A stretch of 24,640 nucleotides of DNA from CAZRSW01 sp964602845 (GTDB lineage Bacteria > Chloroflexota > Dehalococcoidia > Lucifugimonadales > UBA826). Below the pieces are notes generated by a model that had not been told where the DNA came from, did not search any database, and saw only the letters and a list, made by a program, of their open reading frames with translations. Of this stretch, positions 13,804-22,407 are shown in pieces (the first letter of the stretch is position 1; each line of letters starts with the position of its first letter). The position numbers and the translations under genes are program-made. The stretch covers positions 1 through 24,640 of the forward strand of contig CAZRSW010000025.1 of assembly GCA_964602845.1 (NCBI GenBank). Direction: 5' to 3'.

Positions 13804-14809
13804 TCACCATCTGAACCTGAGTAGAAGGCCTTACCAAGGCCTCGAATGCAGCCTGTATATCATCGATAACAAGAATATCCGTCTCTGCTAACAAGGGTTC
13901 CAAGCTAATACTACCGGATCTGATGAGATTCATCGCCACTTGCCAATCAAAGGGTACTCCTCCAAATGTGGTATTCAATTGGATTTCTTTTGCAGCCCAA
14001 TCCACAGGGAGCACAGGTACCTGTTCCCATGCAAGAGCTACCAACATTACGTTACCCTTTTTTCGCACTATATTGAAAGCTGTATCAAGCGTAGTCCTTG
14101 AAGCAGCACATTCATAAACTATATGGGGCCCTGCTCCATCTGTTAGATCCATAATGTCTTCCACACCACTATCAGACAAGGGGTCTACCACCGCATCAGC
14201 GCCAAGTAACTTTGCAGCTTCCCTCCTCGCAGGTACAGGCTCCGATACTATAACCATACCAGCACCTGCCGCCCTAGCAGCCTGCATACATAAAAGACCA
14301 ATCGGGCCAGCTCCTAATATTGCAACTGTATCACCCAGTTTCTGGTTAGAAAGACGTACCGCTCTTACCGCAACAGAGCAAGGTTCAATTAACGACGCTT
14401 CCAAATCACCGACGGCCTCTGGCACTTGCATCGGTTCCCAATCGTTTAAAATTGTATATTCAGCGTATCCCCTTGTCCTGGTATTAGTGAACCCTTCAAG
14501 TCTGTAGTTGAATTGCTCTTGCCTTCGCAAAGGAGCTTCAAGTCCAGGTGGTGGGGTACCACCTCCACAGGTCACTCTATCGCCGATTTTCCATCGAGTA
14601 ACATCAGATCCTATTCCTGAGACAACACCACTGAATTCATGACCAAGAACCGACCCGGAAGGAGCAATATCATACAAGAAAGCATGAACATCAGTGCCGC
14701 AAATCGCACTATATTGAACCTTAATAAGTATTTCGTTGGGCCCAGGTTCAGGGGTAGGGAGATCTTCCACTTGTAGTCTTTGAGGACTATAGTACACAGC
14801 TGCTTTCAT
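13793..14809 (-). CDS. Zinc-type alcohol dehydrogenase (medium-chain, GroES-like)
   Basis: A 338-residue NAD(P)-dependent medium-chain dehydrogenase. From the start MKAAVYYS: catalytic zinc ligands C37 (SAICGTDVH) and H57-E58 (LGHEFSGVV), then GDRVT, IEPCSVAVRA, and Rossmann motif ILGAGPIGLL. It resembles the sorbitol/threonine/butanediol dehydrogenase group. The structural-zinc lobe lacks its usual four cysteines: the loop after VTCGGG has none, so only the catalytic zinc is expected. The start is ATG 14809, with AAGGAGAT just upstream; an extension to 14833 has no such site. It follows acpP by 99 bp on the same strand. The substrate cannot be read from the sequence. Confidence 0.88.
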   Translation of the reverse strand: MKAAVYYSPQRLQVEDLPTPEPGPNEILIKVQYSAICGTDVHAFLYDIAPSGSVLGHEFSGVVSGIGSDVTRWKIGDRVTCGGGTPPPGLEAPLRRQEQFNYRLEGFTNTRTRGYAEYTILNDWEPMQVPEAVGDLEASLIEPCSVAVRAVRLSNQKLGDTVAILGAGPIGLLCMQAARAAGAGMVIVSEPVPARREAAKLLGADAVVDPLSDSGVEDIMDLTDGAGPHIVYECAASRTTLDTAFNIVRKKGNVMLVALAWEQVPVLPVDWAAKEIQLNTTFGGVPFDWQVAMNLIRSGSISLEPLLAETDILVIDDIQAAFEALVRPSTQVQMVIKF

Positions 14810-14908
14810 ACATATCTCCTTAAGACACCACAATAACTAGCCGACTGTGCCAATCATCTTGTCAAATAGCTATACAAAAAGGCATCCTGACTGACGCTAC
14901 CTCTAATT

Positions 14909-15163
14909 TCAATCCTCCACTCCATTCTCATGAAGATAATCAATTGCTGCCTGAACGGTTGTAATACCTTCTGCATCCTCATCTGATATCTCTATTTGCA
15001 CATCATCTGAACTGAATTCTTCCTCAAAAGCCATAATCAACTCTACCAAATCAAGTGAATCAGCATTGAGATCTTCAGTGAACGATGCATCTGCAACCAC
15101 CTCTGACTTATCCACACTAAGCTTATCTGCAACAACCTCTTGTACTCTATCAATTAATGCCAT
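14909..15163 (-). CDS. acpP: Acyl carrier protein
   Basis: An 84-residue acidic carrier of fatty-acid synthesis. The phosphopantetheine attachment Ser is S36 in NADSLDLVELI, followed by the acidic helix (MAFEEEFSSDDVQIEISDEDAEGI) that docks the Fab enzymes. The start is ATG 15163 (MALIDRVQEVVADKL); GGAG lies 5 nt upstream, within the sequence that would encode the alternative MERK extension to 15175. It is the last gene of the rpmF-fabD-nusB-acpP cluster, 38 nt after nusB. Confidence 0.95.
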   Translation of the reverse strand: MALIDRVQEVVADKLSVDKSEVVADASFTEDLNADSLDLVELIMAFEEEFSSDDVQIEISDEDAEGITTVQAAIDYLHENGVED

Positions 15164-15201
15164 TTTTCTCTCCATTTATCCTTCTTCGCGCTACCAAACA
15201 A

Positions 15202-15660
15202 TTAATTTCTACTTCCTATCAACGAACCTAGTACACCGTTCACGAACCCCGGTGATGTCTCAGAACCGAAGATTTTGGCCAATTCTACCGCTTCATTAAC
15301 GGCAACCCCATGAGGGATGTCTTTTCTCCATTTAATCTCTGTAATTGCCATACGAAGCACATTTCTATCAACAACGGCCATCTGATTCAATGGCCAGCTT
15401 GGAGCATGAGCCACTATCATACTATCGGCTTCGGCACAATTTTCAAATACTTCCATTACCAGGTCGTAGGCAAACTCATGATACGCATCGGGTATGTCAC
15501 TTTCCTCTATTCGGCGCCATAAAACCGCCATCAAGTCATGATCAACCAAATCTGATTCACACAAAGATTGTAGGACCACTATCCTGGCTTCTCTTCTAAA
15601 CGAAGGCTTAGATCCATCACGCTCCATAGTTTCCAAATTAACGAAGCTTACGCTCTGCAC
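15202..15660 (-). CDS. nusB: Transcription antitermination factor NusB
   Basis: A 152-residue all-helical protein that, with NusE (S10), binds boxA in rRNA leaders. The family features are RREARIVVLQSLCE near the N-terminus, LNQMAVVDRNVLRMAITEI in the middle and HGVAVNEAVELAKIFGSETSPGFVNGVLGSL at the C-terminus. GTG start at 15660 has AGGA 7 nt upstream, within the fabD stop region; ATG 15627 (MERDGSK) is the alternative and has a poorer site. It lies 2 nt after fabD, so the two are probably translationally coupled. nusB between two fatty-acid genes is unusual. Confidence 0.92.
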   Translation of the reverse strand: MQSVSFVNLETMERDGSKPSFRREARIVVLQSLCESDLVDHDLMAVLWRRIEESDIPDAYHEFAYDLVMEVFENCAEADSMIVAHAPSWPLNQMAVVDRNVLRMAITEIKWRKDIPHGVAVNEAVELAKIFGSETSPGFVNGVLGSLIGSRN

Positions 15661-15662
15661 CT

Positions 15663-16613
15663 TTATGTCCTACTAAGGGCGGTGATTGATTCCATATCCG
15701 TAACATTTGCAACATTAGCGTCCACACTTATTCGTTTGACCATACCGGATAAAGCCTTACCAGGTCCAATTTCCAAGAAATTGGTCACACCAAAGCTAAT
15801 CATTTGATCTACAGATCTTTTCCACTGAACGCACCCGGACATTTGACTCACCAACTCATTTTTTATTTCCTCAGATGTCTTTAAAGGTCGACCTGTACAG
15901 TTAGCGATTATAGGAACTTCAGGATCACAAAAATCCATTTCCGACACCAGTTTTTGCAACTCAATTTTTGCTGGATCCATGAGCCCTGAATGAAACGCCC
16001 CCCCAACCTTTAAAGGTATCACTTTCCTGGCCCCCCTAATTAACGCCATATCCATAGCCCTCGCCACGGACATTTTATGACCACTAATCACTATCTGCTC
16101 AGTAGTATTTACATTCGACACATAAACTCCTGACTCTCGTGCAACTTCTTCGAGGATCATCTCATCTAAACCAAGAACTGCTGCCATGGTCCCCGGGTTT
16201 TTTTCACACGCGGCCTGCATGAGTTCTCCACGTCTCTGCACCAGCATTACACTCTCAGCCACTCCTAACACCTTAGCCGCGGCCAAGGCCGTGTACTCCC
16301 CAAGACTATGTCCTGCCATCATATAGGCCTCAGGCACGCCTAAGCTACCGCACTCATCTTTCATAGCCTCTACACAAGCCAAACTGACTGCCATAATAGC
16401 CGGCTGAGCGTTCACCGTTTCACGCAAATCATCATCAGGCCCTTCGAATATTAACTTCGTTAGCGACCTGCCAAGTGCCGCGTCAACTTGCTCGAATATT
16501 CCTCGTGCGGCGCCTGATTGCCTATACAAGTCCAAGCCCATACCAACCGATTGACTGCCTTGGCCAGGGAATATATATGCCGTCTTCTCGTTTTTTTTGA
16601 AAGTTAGGGTCAC
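15663..16613 (-). CDS. fabD: Malonyl-CoA:ACP transacylase
   Basis: Moves malonyl from CoA to acyl carrier protein, the entry to fatty-acid elongation. The 316-residue protein has FPGQGSQ near residue 15, nucleophile S103 in GHSLGEY, and catalytic His H208 in GGAFHSGLM, plus NFLEIGPGKALSGMVKRI near the end. Full length and intact. GTG start at 16613, 46 bp after rpmF; AGG lies 8 nt upstream. Its substrate acyl carrier protein is encoded two genes downstream. Confidence 0.96.
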   Translation of the reverse strand: MTLTFKKNEKTAYIFPGQGSQSVGMGLDLYRQSGAARGIFEQVDAALGRSLTKLIFEGPDDDLRETVNAQPAIMAVSLACVEAMKDECGSLGVPEAYMMAGHSLGEYTALAAAKVLGVAESVMLVQRRGELMQAACEKNPGTMAAVLGLDEMILEEVARESGVYVSNVNTTEQIVISGHKMSVARAMDMALIRGARKVIPLKVGGAFHSGLMDPAKIELQKLVSEMDFCDPEVPIIANCTGRPLKTSEEIKNELVSQMSGCVQWKRSVDQMISFGVTNFLEIGPGKALSGMVKRISVDANVANVTDMESITALSRT

Positions 16614-16659
16614 TATGCACGCCTGCTAAGTCGATATCAGTTTCCAGTACTATCTAGGG

Positions 16660-16851
16660 CTAGGGGGATTCTTCCCCAGTTTTCAAGACTTCACGCCCAT
16701 TGTATAAGCCACAATCCGGACATGCCCTATGAGGCAATTTAGGGGATTGGCACTGAGGACATCTCGAAATAGGACCAGGTCGAATTCCGTTGTGGGCATT
16801 ACGCCCACCTTTTCTCTTTTTCGAATGTTTCTTCTTAGGTAATGGTGGCAC
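16660..16851 (-). CDS. rpmF: Large-subunit ribosomal protein bL32
   Basis: A 63-residue basic protein: MPPLPKKKHSKKRKGGRNAH, then a zinc ribbon C-x2-C (CPQC) and C-x2-C (CPDCG) about residues 31-50. The PxxKxSKxxxxxRRxH-type start is typical of bL32. GTG start at 16851, no strong Shine-Dalgarno. It is the first gene of the operon, and the link to fatty-acid genes (rpmF-fab) is widespread in bacteria. Confidence 0.94.
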   Translation of the reverse strand: MPPLPKKKHSKKRKGGRNAHNGIRPGPISRCPQCQSPKLPHRACPDCGLYNGREVLKTGEESP

Positions 16852-17015
16852 GGTATCTGGTCTCAGTCTCCAATCAATCTTAAATTTGACTCTTTATCAT
16901 CTTGGGTGAATATTCAAGGTCAGGTGTTTAGATTCGTTGCTCCTATCTAGTCTCCCCGAGGGGACTCTTTACCCTCAACAAAAAGCCTTTGATGATTAAT
17001 ATATTACGAGGGGGG
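16852..17015 (-). promoter_or_regulatory. Long 5' leader of the rpmF operon with a stable hairpin
   Basis: About 155 nt of transcribed, non-coding sequence between the predicted start (about 17009) and rpmF. It contains a hairpin (16949-16966, RNA AGUCCCCUCGGGGAGACU; 7-bp stem, 4-nt loop, no U-tract). The 9-mer TAAAGAGTC occurs twice (16971-16963 and 16896-16888). This could be an autoregulatory leader, but I recognise no known motif in it. Confidence 0.35.
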
Positions 17016-17045
17016 ATTATATGTTGCAACTAGCTTCTTGGTCAA
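17016..17045 (-). promoter_or_regulatory. Promoter of the rpmF-fabD-nusB-acpP operon
   Basis: Minus strand: -35 TTGACC (17045-17040), 18-bp spacer, -10 TATAAT (17021-17016, consensus). It lies in the 245-bp gap after the D-2-hydroxyacid dehydrogenase gene and is the only strong promoter found there. Confidence 0.75.
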
Positions 17046-17096
17046 TTAGTAAAAAGTGTCCTTAGTCCCACGTTTTTGAACATGCCGACTTTCTAT

Positions 17097-18056
17097 CTAG
17101 TAACCCCTCTCTTTGTCGCAGACGTATAGAAACGGCTTTCCTTTAACGAATCTACGAAGGTTTTCTTTGAAAATTTCCCGGCGACTATCCCACATCTCAG
17201 TTGTTAAGGCCGATACGTGTGGTGTGATCAAGACATTGGGATGTGACCATAATCCACTGCTTTTAGGTAAGGGTTCAATTGATGTTGCATCTAATCCCGC
17301 TCCACCTATAGAACCGTCCTCTAATCTTTCCAACAGTGAAGCCTCTTCTACGATACCTCCACGCGATAGAACGATTATTCGAGCACCCTTTTTTAGGTAG
17401 TCAAGCTGAGTATCATCGATCAAGTTTTCGGTTTCTTTGGTGAAAGGTACGGCAACTACAAACCAGTCAGATACAGCCATCAGTTCAGAGAGGCGATCTG
17501 GACCCCATACCTCCTGCACACCCTCCGGTAACAATGAATCATTCAAATCTATCCCATACACAGTCATTCCAAACGATCGTGCCCTTTTGGCAATAGCGGA
17601 CCCAATTCCACCTATACCCAAAATACCCATAGTGCTTCCGTAGAGCTCTAGCATCTCACCATCATAATGTTGTGTATCCCACTTTCTCAGTTTTTGATCC
17701 TCCCAAAGATCCCTGAGATGATGAGCGAGGGTCAATATCATACCCATTCCATGGTCTGCCATGGGTTGAGTATGTGCGTCTAGAGCGTTGGTAATTACAA
17801 CATCACTTTCAACAATTTCTTTAATTTCTAGGATCTTCTCAATGCCTGTACCGGGGCAATGCAACCAACGTAATTTTTTAGCAGCCTGGAATGCTTCCCT
17901 TGGCAAATATCCCATAAATACGTCGGCATCACCTATCTGCTCTGAAAAATTGTAAAGATCTTCGTCAAAAATGAAATCCACGTCGTGGAATTCATCAATC
18001 AAATCATCAACAAAGGAAGTTGTTATTAGACTAGAGATGAACACTTTTAGTTTCAT
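17097..18056 (-). CDS. D-2-hydroxyacid dehydrogenase
   Basis: A 319-residue NAD(P)-dependent enzyme interconverting a D-2-hydroxyacid and a 2-oxoacid. Split substrate domain (about 1-95 and 290-319), nucleotide domain with G147-I-G149-G-I-G152 (GILGIGGIGSAIA), and the catalytic triad R232 (LSRGG), E261 (SIEPLP) and H280 (TPHVSA). The Glu segment (LDATSIEPLP) departs from the usual LDVFxxEPLP. WLHCPGTGIEKI replaces the common SAGVD loop, so substrate specificity is open. ATG start with a distant AGGGA. It diverges from the flavoprotein gene across 160 bp, which hints at shared regulation. Confidence 0.9.
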   Translation of the reverse strand: MKLKVFISSLITTSFVDDLIDEFHDVDFIFDEDLYNFSEQIGDADVFMGYLPREAFQAAKKLRWLHCPGTGIEKILEIKEIVESDVVITNALDAHTQPMADHGMGMILTLAHHLRDLWEDQKLRKWDTQHYDGEMLELYGSTMGILGIGGIGSAIAKRARSFGMTVYGIDLNDSLLPEGVQEVWGPDRLSELMAVSDWFVVAVPFTKETENLIDDTQLDYLKKGARIIVLSRGGIVEEASLLERLEDGSIGGAGLDATSIEPLPKSSGLWSHPNVLITPHVSALTTEMWDSRREIFKENLRRFVKGKPFLYVCDKERGY

Positions 18057-18216
18057 ATTTCATTCGTCCCTAAATAGTATTACCTTTCAATGACATAATC
18101 AGATGATCCGAAAACCCGCTTCACAGTAGTTACTGCTTACCGTATTATGAACAAGTTGACTGATGCTTTCTGCCTATTCAAACCGATTCTAACAGAAGTG
18201 ACCTCGGAGTTTCAGT

Positions 18217-19716
18217 GTGAGCAAGATATCTTCATATGATGTTGTCATCGTTGGCGGCGGAAACGCGGCATTGACAGCTGCCATAGCAGCCGCGGAACAA
18301 GGCAGTTCGACTCTTATAGTTGAAAAGGCGCCAATGCACTTAAGGGGTGGAAATACGTATTTCAGCGGCGGTCTTTTTAGATTTTCATTCTCCAAATTGG
18401 AAGAGCTATATAAGCTACTGCACGATACCTCTGTAAGGGAATTGCAAAGCATAAACATACAGCCATATCCCACCAATGAATTTTATACCGACATGATGTC
18501 AACAACAGAAGGGTTGACTGATCCAAATTTACTTCAAGTGCTCGTGTCCGAATCATATCCAACAATGTCTTGGATGCATGATAAAGGTATCCCCTGGATA
18601 CTGGCATACGGTAGACAATCATTCGTTCACAACGGAGAAACTCGTTTTTGGGGAGGACTTATCATCGAATGTGTCGGAGGCGGGAAAGGTCTATCCGATA
18701 CTCAATTCGAACTAGCATCAAAAGCCGGGGTTGAAATAAAGTATCAAGCGGAAGCGAGGAGTATATCACTCGATGCGAAAGGTTACATTTCAGGCATAGA
18801 ACTCAAAACTGCCAAAGGTTACCAAGAAATCCCCTGCAAATCTTTAGTGCTAGCGTGCGGTGGATTTGAATCTAACTCGGAAATGCGAACAAGATATCTT
18901 GGAACAGGATGGGATTTGGTAAAAGTTAGAGGAACTAGATTTAATACTGGCGACGGCATAAATATGGCCCTAAACATAGGTGCCGAACCGCACGGCCACT
19001 GGAGCGGATGCCATGCTGTTGCATGGGATCTCAACGCTCCCCCATACGGAGATAGGAATATTGCAGATTTGTTTCAAAAACACTCGTACCCATTTGGATT
19101 AATAGTCAATATCAACGGTGAGCGATTCATAGATGAAGGCGCAGATTTCAGAAACTACACCTATGCAAAGTATGGAAAAGAAATACTAAAGCAACCAAAA
19201 CAAATTGCAATTCAGTTATTTGATCAACGGACGAAGCACTTACTACGTGATGAGTACAATATTCCTCAAGCAACCGTCGCAGAAGCGGACACTTTAAAAG
19301 AGCTCGCAATTAAACTAGATATAGATTCTAATAACCTAGCCAGAACTATTGATAACTATAACAATGCCGTCCAAACCGGTGACTTTAACCCAACAATATT
19401 AGACGGAAAACGGACCCTAGGCATCAAACCTCCAAAATCCAATTGGGCCCTACCGTTGGATTCACCCCCTTATGTAGGGTATGCAGTGACCTGTGGTATA
19501 ACATTCACATTTGGTGGGTTGAAGATTGACACATCTGCCAGAGTGCTCGATACTTCGGGCAATGTTATCGTAGGGCTATATGCTGCGGGGGAACTTGCGT
19601 CCGGATTGTTCTACAATAATTATCCGGGTGGTAGTGGCTTAATGGCCGGAGCGGTATTCGGAAAGATTGCCGGAATGAATGCTGCTGATTCCGCACTAAA
19701 CAGTAGATCAAGATAA
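18217..19716 (+). CDS. FAD-dependent oxidoreductase, fumarate reductase / tricarballylate dehydrogenase type
   Basis: A 499-residue soluble flavoprotein. N-terminal FAD-binding Rossmann motif VVIVGGGNAALTAAIAAAEQG (9-29) followed by VEKAP; the RGGNTYFSGG segment (about 43-52) marks the tricarballylate-dehydrogenase (TcuA)-like and fumarate-reductase flavoprotein group. LVLACGGFESN and the C-terminal GLYAAGELASGLFYNNYPGGSGLMAGAVFGKIAG are also typical. No signal peptide, haem motif or iron-sulfur motif is present, so its electron partner is not encoded in the same chain. GTG start, GGAG 7 nt upstream. It is followed after 90 bp by a thiamine-diphosphate enzyme gene and is probably in an operon with it. 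Substrate unknown. Confidence 0.88.
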   Translation: MSKISSYDVVIVGGGNAALTAAIAAAEQGSSTLIVEKAPMHLRGGNTYFSGGLFRFSFSKLEELYKLLHDTSVRELQSINIQPYPTNEFYTDMMSTTEGLTDPNLLQVLVSESYPTMSWMHDKGIPWILAYGRQSFVHNGETRFWGGLIIECVGGGKGLSDTQFELASKAGVEIKYQAEARSISLDAKGYISGIELKTAKGYQEIPCKSLVLACGGFESNSEMRTRYLGTGWDLVKVRGTRFNTGDGINMALNIGAEPHGHWSGCHAVAWDLNAPPYGDRNIADLFQKHSYPFGLIVNINGERFIDEGADFRNYTYAKYGKEILKQPKQIAIQLFDQRTKHLLRDEYNIPQATVAEADTLKELAIKLDIDSNNLARTIDNYNNAVQTGDFNPTILDGKRTLGIKPPKSNWALPLDSPPYVGYAVTCGITFTFGGLKIDTSARVLDTSGNVIVGLYAAGELASGLFYNNYPGGSGLMAGAVFGKIAGMNAADSALNSRSR

Positions 19717-19806
19717 GTTTTAATCCTTGAAAGCTTCTTATGCTCTGCTGGGAAGCAATCTAAAAACAATCAAGAGCCCAAAAAAGCGACAAAAGGAATA
19801 TGCCCA

Positions 19807-21450
19807 ATGAACGGAAATCAGCTAGTAGCAAAATTACTAAAAAGTGAAGGGGTGGAATTTCTATCATGCTTCCCTGCTCAGCCCTTGATAGATGCATGCT
19901 CTGAAGAAGGTATAAGGCCTATACTTTGTCGACAGGAAAGAGCAGGGGTCAACATTGCTGACTCCTATAGCCGTATTCACAACGGAAACAAGATCGGTGT
20001 GTTTACCATGCAGCACGGTCCAGGCGCTGAAAACGCCTTCGGAGGAGTTGCCCAAGCTTTCGCCGATAACGTGCCAATCTTAGTGATCCCCGGAGGAGCA
20101 ACAGAAACTAGGGTAGGCGTACATCCCGGTTTTGATGCTGTTCCAAATTACCAACACATCACTAAATGGGCCGGTCGGATAAATAGTATAGAAAGAATAC
20201 CGGAAATGATGAGTAGGGCTTTTACCAATCTCAAGCACGGACGACCGGGACCAGTTCTATTGGAACTTCCTGGAGATGTAGGAGACGCAGATGTACCGGA
20301 AAACATCGAAGAATATACCCCGGTCAAGACATTCAAATCTGCTGCTGCCCGTGAAGATGTTAGGGACATAGTTAGCGCCCTGATCAAAGCAGAAAGGCCT
20401 ATCATCAGTGCCGGGCAAGGTGTACTTTACGCTGAAGCGACTGAAGGGTTAATAGAATTAGCAGAATTGATCAATGTACCTGTAATGACCACGTTATCGG
20501 GGAAGAGCGCATTCCCCGAAAACCACCATCTCTCGTTAGGCACTGGAGGCAATACGGGTACCCTGATGGTAGATAGATTCCTACAATCCACCGACTTCGT
20601 ACTAGGAATAGGAACAAGTTTCGCGATATCAAACTTTACAGCACCAATGCCAACTGATGTAACCAAGGCTCAAATAACGAATACTGCAGAAGATATTAAC
20701 AGAGATTATCGAGTAAATTTTGGTGCGATTGGAGACGCAAAACTTGTGATTGCACAACTAATAGATGAGTCAAAACGTCAGTTAGGTCAACACGGAAGGG
20801 GCGACGTCCACGGAGTCAAAGATGAAATTGCATCAATAAAGGCCGAGTTCATGGCAGAATGGGGGCCACGATTAAATTCTGATGAGACTCCTATGAGTCC
20901 GTATAGAGTTTTCCATGAGATGATGAACGCTTTGGACCCGGCTGAGGCGATCGTGACTCATGATTCAGGATACCCAAGAAATCAACTCGTGCCATTCTGG
21001 CCAGCCCTGAAGCCAAGAAGTTACATTGGCTGGGGCAAATCAACTCAGCTGGGATATGGCTTGGGGCTTGCGTTAGGAGCAAAGCTGGCTGCGCCAGATA
21101 AAACGGTCATAAACGTTATGGGAGATGCCGCCTTTGGAATGTCAGGACTCGACATAGAGACGGCTACCAGATCAAACTTGGGAACAATCACGATAGTGTT
21201 GAATAACGGAGTTATGACCCATTACGCAGACTCAATGCCCAATGCTACAGAAAACTGGCGGAGCAACGAACTCGGAGGGGCCTACGCCGACACCGCTAAA
21301 AGCCTAGGTGCATATGGGGAAAGAGTTACGGAACCAGATAGAATATCCGGTGCCCTCAACAGAGCTCTTGAAGCATCAAAGCAAGGCCAACCAGCGTTAT
21401 TAGAAATGATGACAAAGGAGGAATTAAACATTTCAGTGTATGGGAAATAA
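19807..21450 (+). CDS. Thiamine diphosphate-dependent enzyme, acetolactate synthase-like
   Basis: A 547-residue protein with the three-domain plan of the acetolactate synthase/pyruvate oxidase family. PYR domain with the cofactor-activating Glu E44 (CRQERAGVNIADSYSR) and the HGPGAENAFGGVAQAFADNVPIL segment; central domain (about 190-330); PP domain with the metal/diphosphate motif G439-D440-A ... N466-N467-G (GDAAFGMSGLDIETA ... IVLNNG). The usual GDG is GDA here. The family acts on 2-oxoacids (decarboxylation or carboligation). No small regulatory subunit gene lies nearby, and the gene neighbours are dehydrogenases, so a catabolic role is likelier than branched-chain amino acid synthesis. 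ATG start with AAAAGGA about 10 nt upstream. Substrate unknown. Confidence 0.87.
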   Translation: MNGNQLVAKLLKSEGVEFLSCFPAQPLIDACSEEGIRPILCRQERAGVNIADSYSRIHNGNKIGVFTMQHGPGAENAFGGVAQAFADNVPILVIPGGATETRVGVHPGFDAVPNYQHITKWAGRINSIERIPEMMSRAFTNLKHGRPGPVLLELPGDVGDADVPENIEEYTPVKTFKSAAAREDVRDIVSALIKAERPIISAGQGVLYAEATEGLIELAELINVPVMTTLSGKSAFPENHHLSLGTGGNTGTLMVDRFLQSTDFVLGIGTSFAISNFTAPMPTDVTKAQITNTAEDINRDYRVNFGAIGDAKLVIAQLIDESKRQLGQHGRGDVHGVKDEIASIKAEFMAEWGPRLNSDETPMSPYRVFHEMMNALDPAEAIVTHDSGYPRNQLVPFWPALKPRSYIGWGKSTQLGYGLGLALGAKLAAPDKTVINVMGDAAFGMSGLDIETATRSNLGTITIVLNNGVMTHYADSMPNATENWRSNELGGAYADTAKSLGAYGERVTEPDRISGALNRALEASKQGQPALLEMMTKEELNISVYGK

Positions 21451-21483
21451 AGAACATTCCCTGTCATTTCATTCTGGCTTGTG

Positions 21484-22407
21484 CTACCTACCGAGTTGAG
21501 CCGTATATGTGTTGTTGAAACCTATCGGCCTGAACTTTCTTTTGAATTGTTCAAGGCCCGATATGCCAAGATCCCCCGCATCATTGACAACCATGTAATT
21601 ACTCAATTGTCTGTACACGTTCCAACGCAGATATTCTGACAAACCGTTGATTTGAATATCGGTCTTTGCCACAAAGAAACACGCCGTTTTTTCATCGATA
21701 GGTCCTGTCAAGGCAAAAGCGACTAAATCCCTCCCGATTTCCACACACCAAGCATCAATATCCCCCTCATTGAAAATATGCAAATTGCTTAAAGCAGCTT
21801 TTGTGTAACCCCAGTCCACTAGAAAATCCCTAGACCTACCCTGAAGGTTCCTCCACCTTTCATGCAGGGATCGAGCGCTAGAAACATCCGACATTTTCAT
21901 ACGCCTAAATTTTGGATTTAAACGTTTCGTGAAATTGATTTTCTTCCGAACATCTCGATAGCCCTTGCCTTGCAGTCGACTAATTAACTTGGGGTCATAA
22001 AGGTATTCCCGATCTTTCAAATGTAAAGTTAACCTGAGGTCAAACTCAGATTGCAACAAGGACGCATCTTCTTTGTCCACCCAAAGTATTCTTAAGAACT
22101 CCTGAGAGGAATCCTGCAATATACCCTCTATGGCTTGAAAGGCGCTTCCCGATAAGGGGCATGGAGGTAACACCAAATCAATTCGTTCCTTCGAATCTCT
22201 CATAGAAAGTTGAAGTACGATAGTACTACCTAAAAAATCTGCGACCAGAATGCGTCGGCGCGGTGGCAGATTATAGCTTGTCAAAAAGGGTATAAAATAC
22301 ACCCATGAAGACTTGTCCGATGCCGTAAATCGATCCCTTAAGAATGAAACATCGGAAGGATGAATCTCTGAAGCCTGTCTAATTAAGAAACGCAGATCAG
22401 CACTCAG
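21484..22407 (-). CDS. DUF2156 / phosphatidylglycerol lysyltransferase C-terminal-like protein (GNAT fold)
   Basis: A 307-residue protein if read from CTG 22407. Features: KGYRDVRKKINFTKRLNP (about 148-165, basic), a GNAT-like core, and GLSEYLRWNVYRQLSNYMVVNDAGDLGISGLEQFKRKFRP near the C-terminus, the DUF2156 signature also seen in lysyl-phosphatidylglycerol synthases (MprF); no membrane domain is present. The first ATG/GTG/TTG in frame is GTG 22302, but the frame stays open for 35 codons upstream with family-like sequence (EIHPSDVSFLRDRF, DKSSW). There AGGAGG lies 8 nt before CTG, which overlaps the TGA of the upstream gene (CTGA). I therefore favour the CTG start. Transferred group and acceptor unknown. 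Confidence 0.72.
   Translation of the reverse strand: MSADLRFLIRQASEIHPSDVSFLRDRFTASDKSSWVYFIPFLTSYNLPPRRRILVADFLGSTIVLQLSMRDSKERIDLVLPPCPLSGSAFQAIEGILQDSSQEFLRILWVDKEDASLLQSEFDLRLTLHLKDREYLYDPKLISRLQGKGYRDVRKKINFTKRLNPKFRRMKMSDVSSARSLHERWRNLQGRSRDFLVDWGYTKAALSNLHIFNEGDIDAWCVEIGRDLVAFALTGPIDEKTACFFVAKTDIQINGLSEYLRWNVYRQLSNYMVVNDAGDLGISGLEQFKRKFRPIGFNNTYTAQLGR

Noticed and set aside
14876..14901. A terminator after acpP (minus-strand GGTAGC...GATGCC followed by TTTTT)
   Set aside because: The stem holds only about four pairs before a mismatch, too weak to support a terminator call.
16580..16600. The A-run near the start of fabD as a programmed frameshift site
   Set aside because: The frame is continuous through the run and gives a normal full-length protein; no alternative product is suggested.
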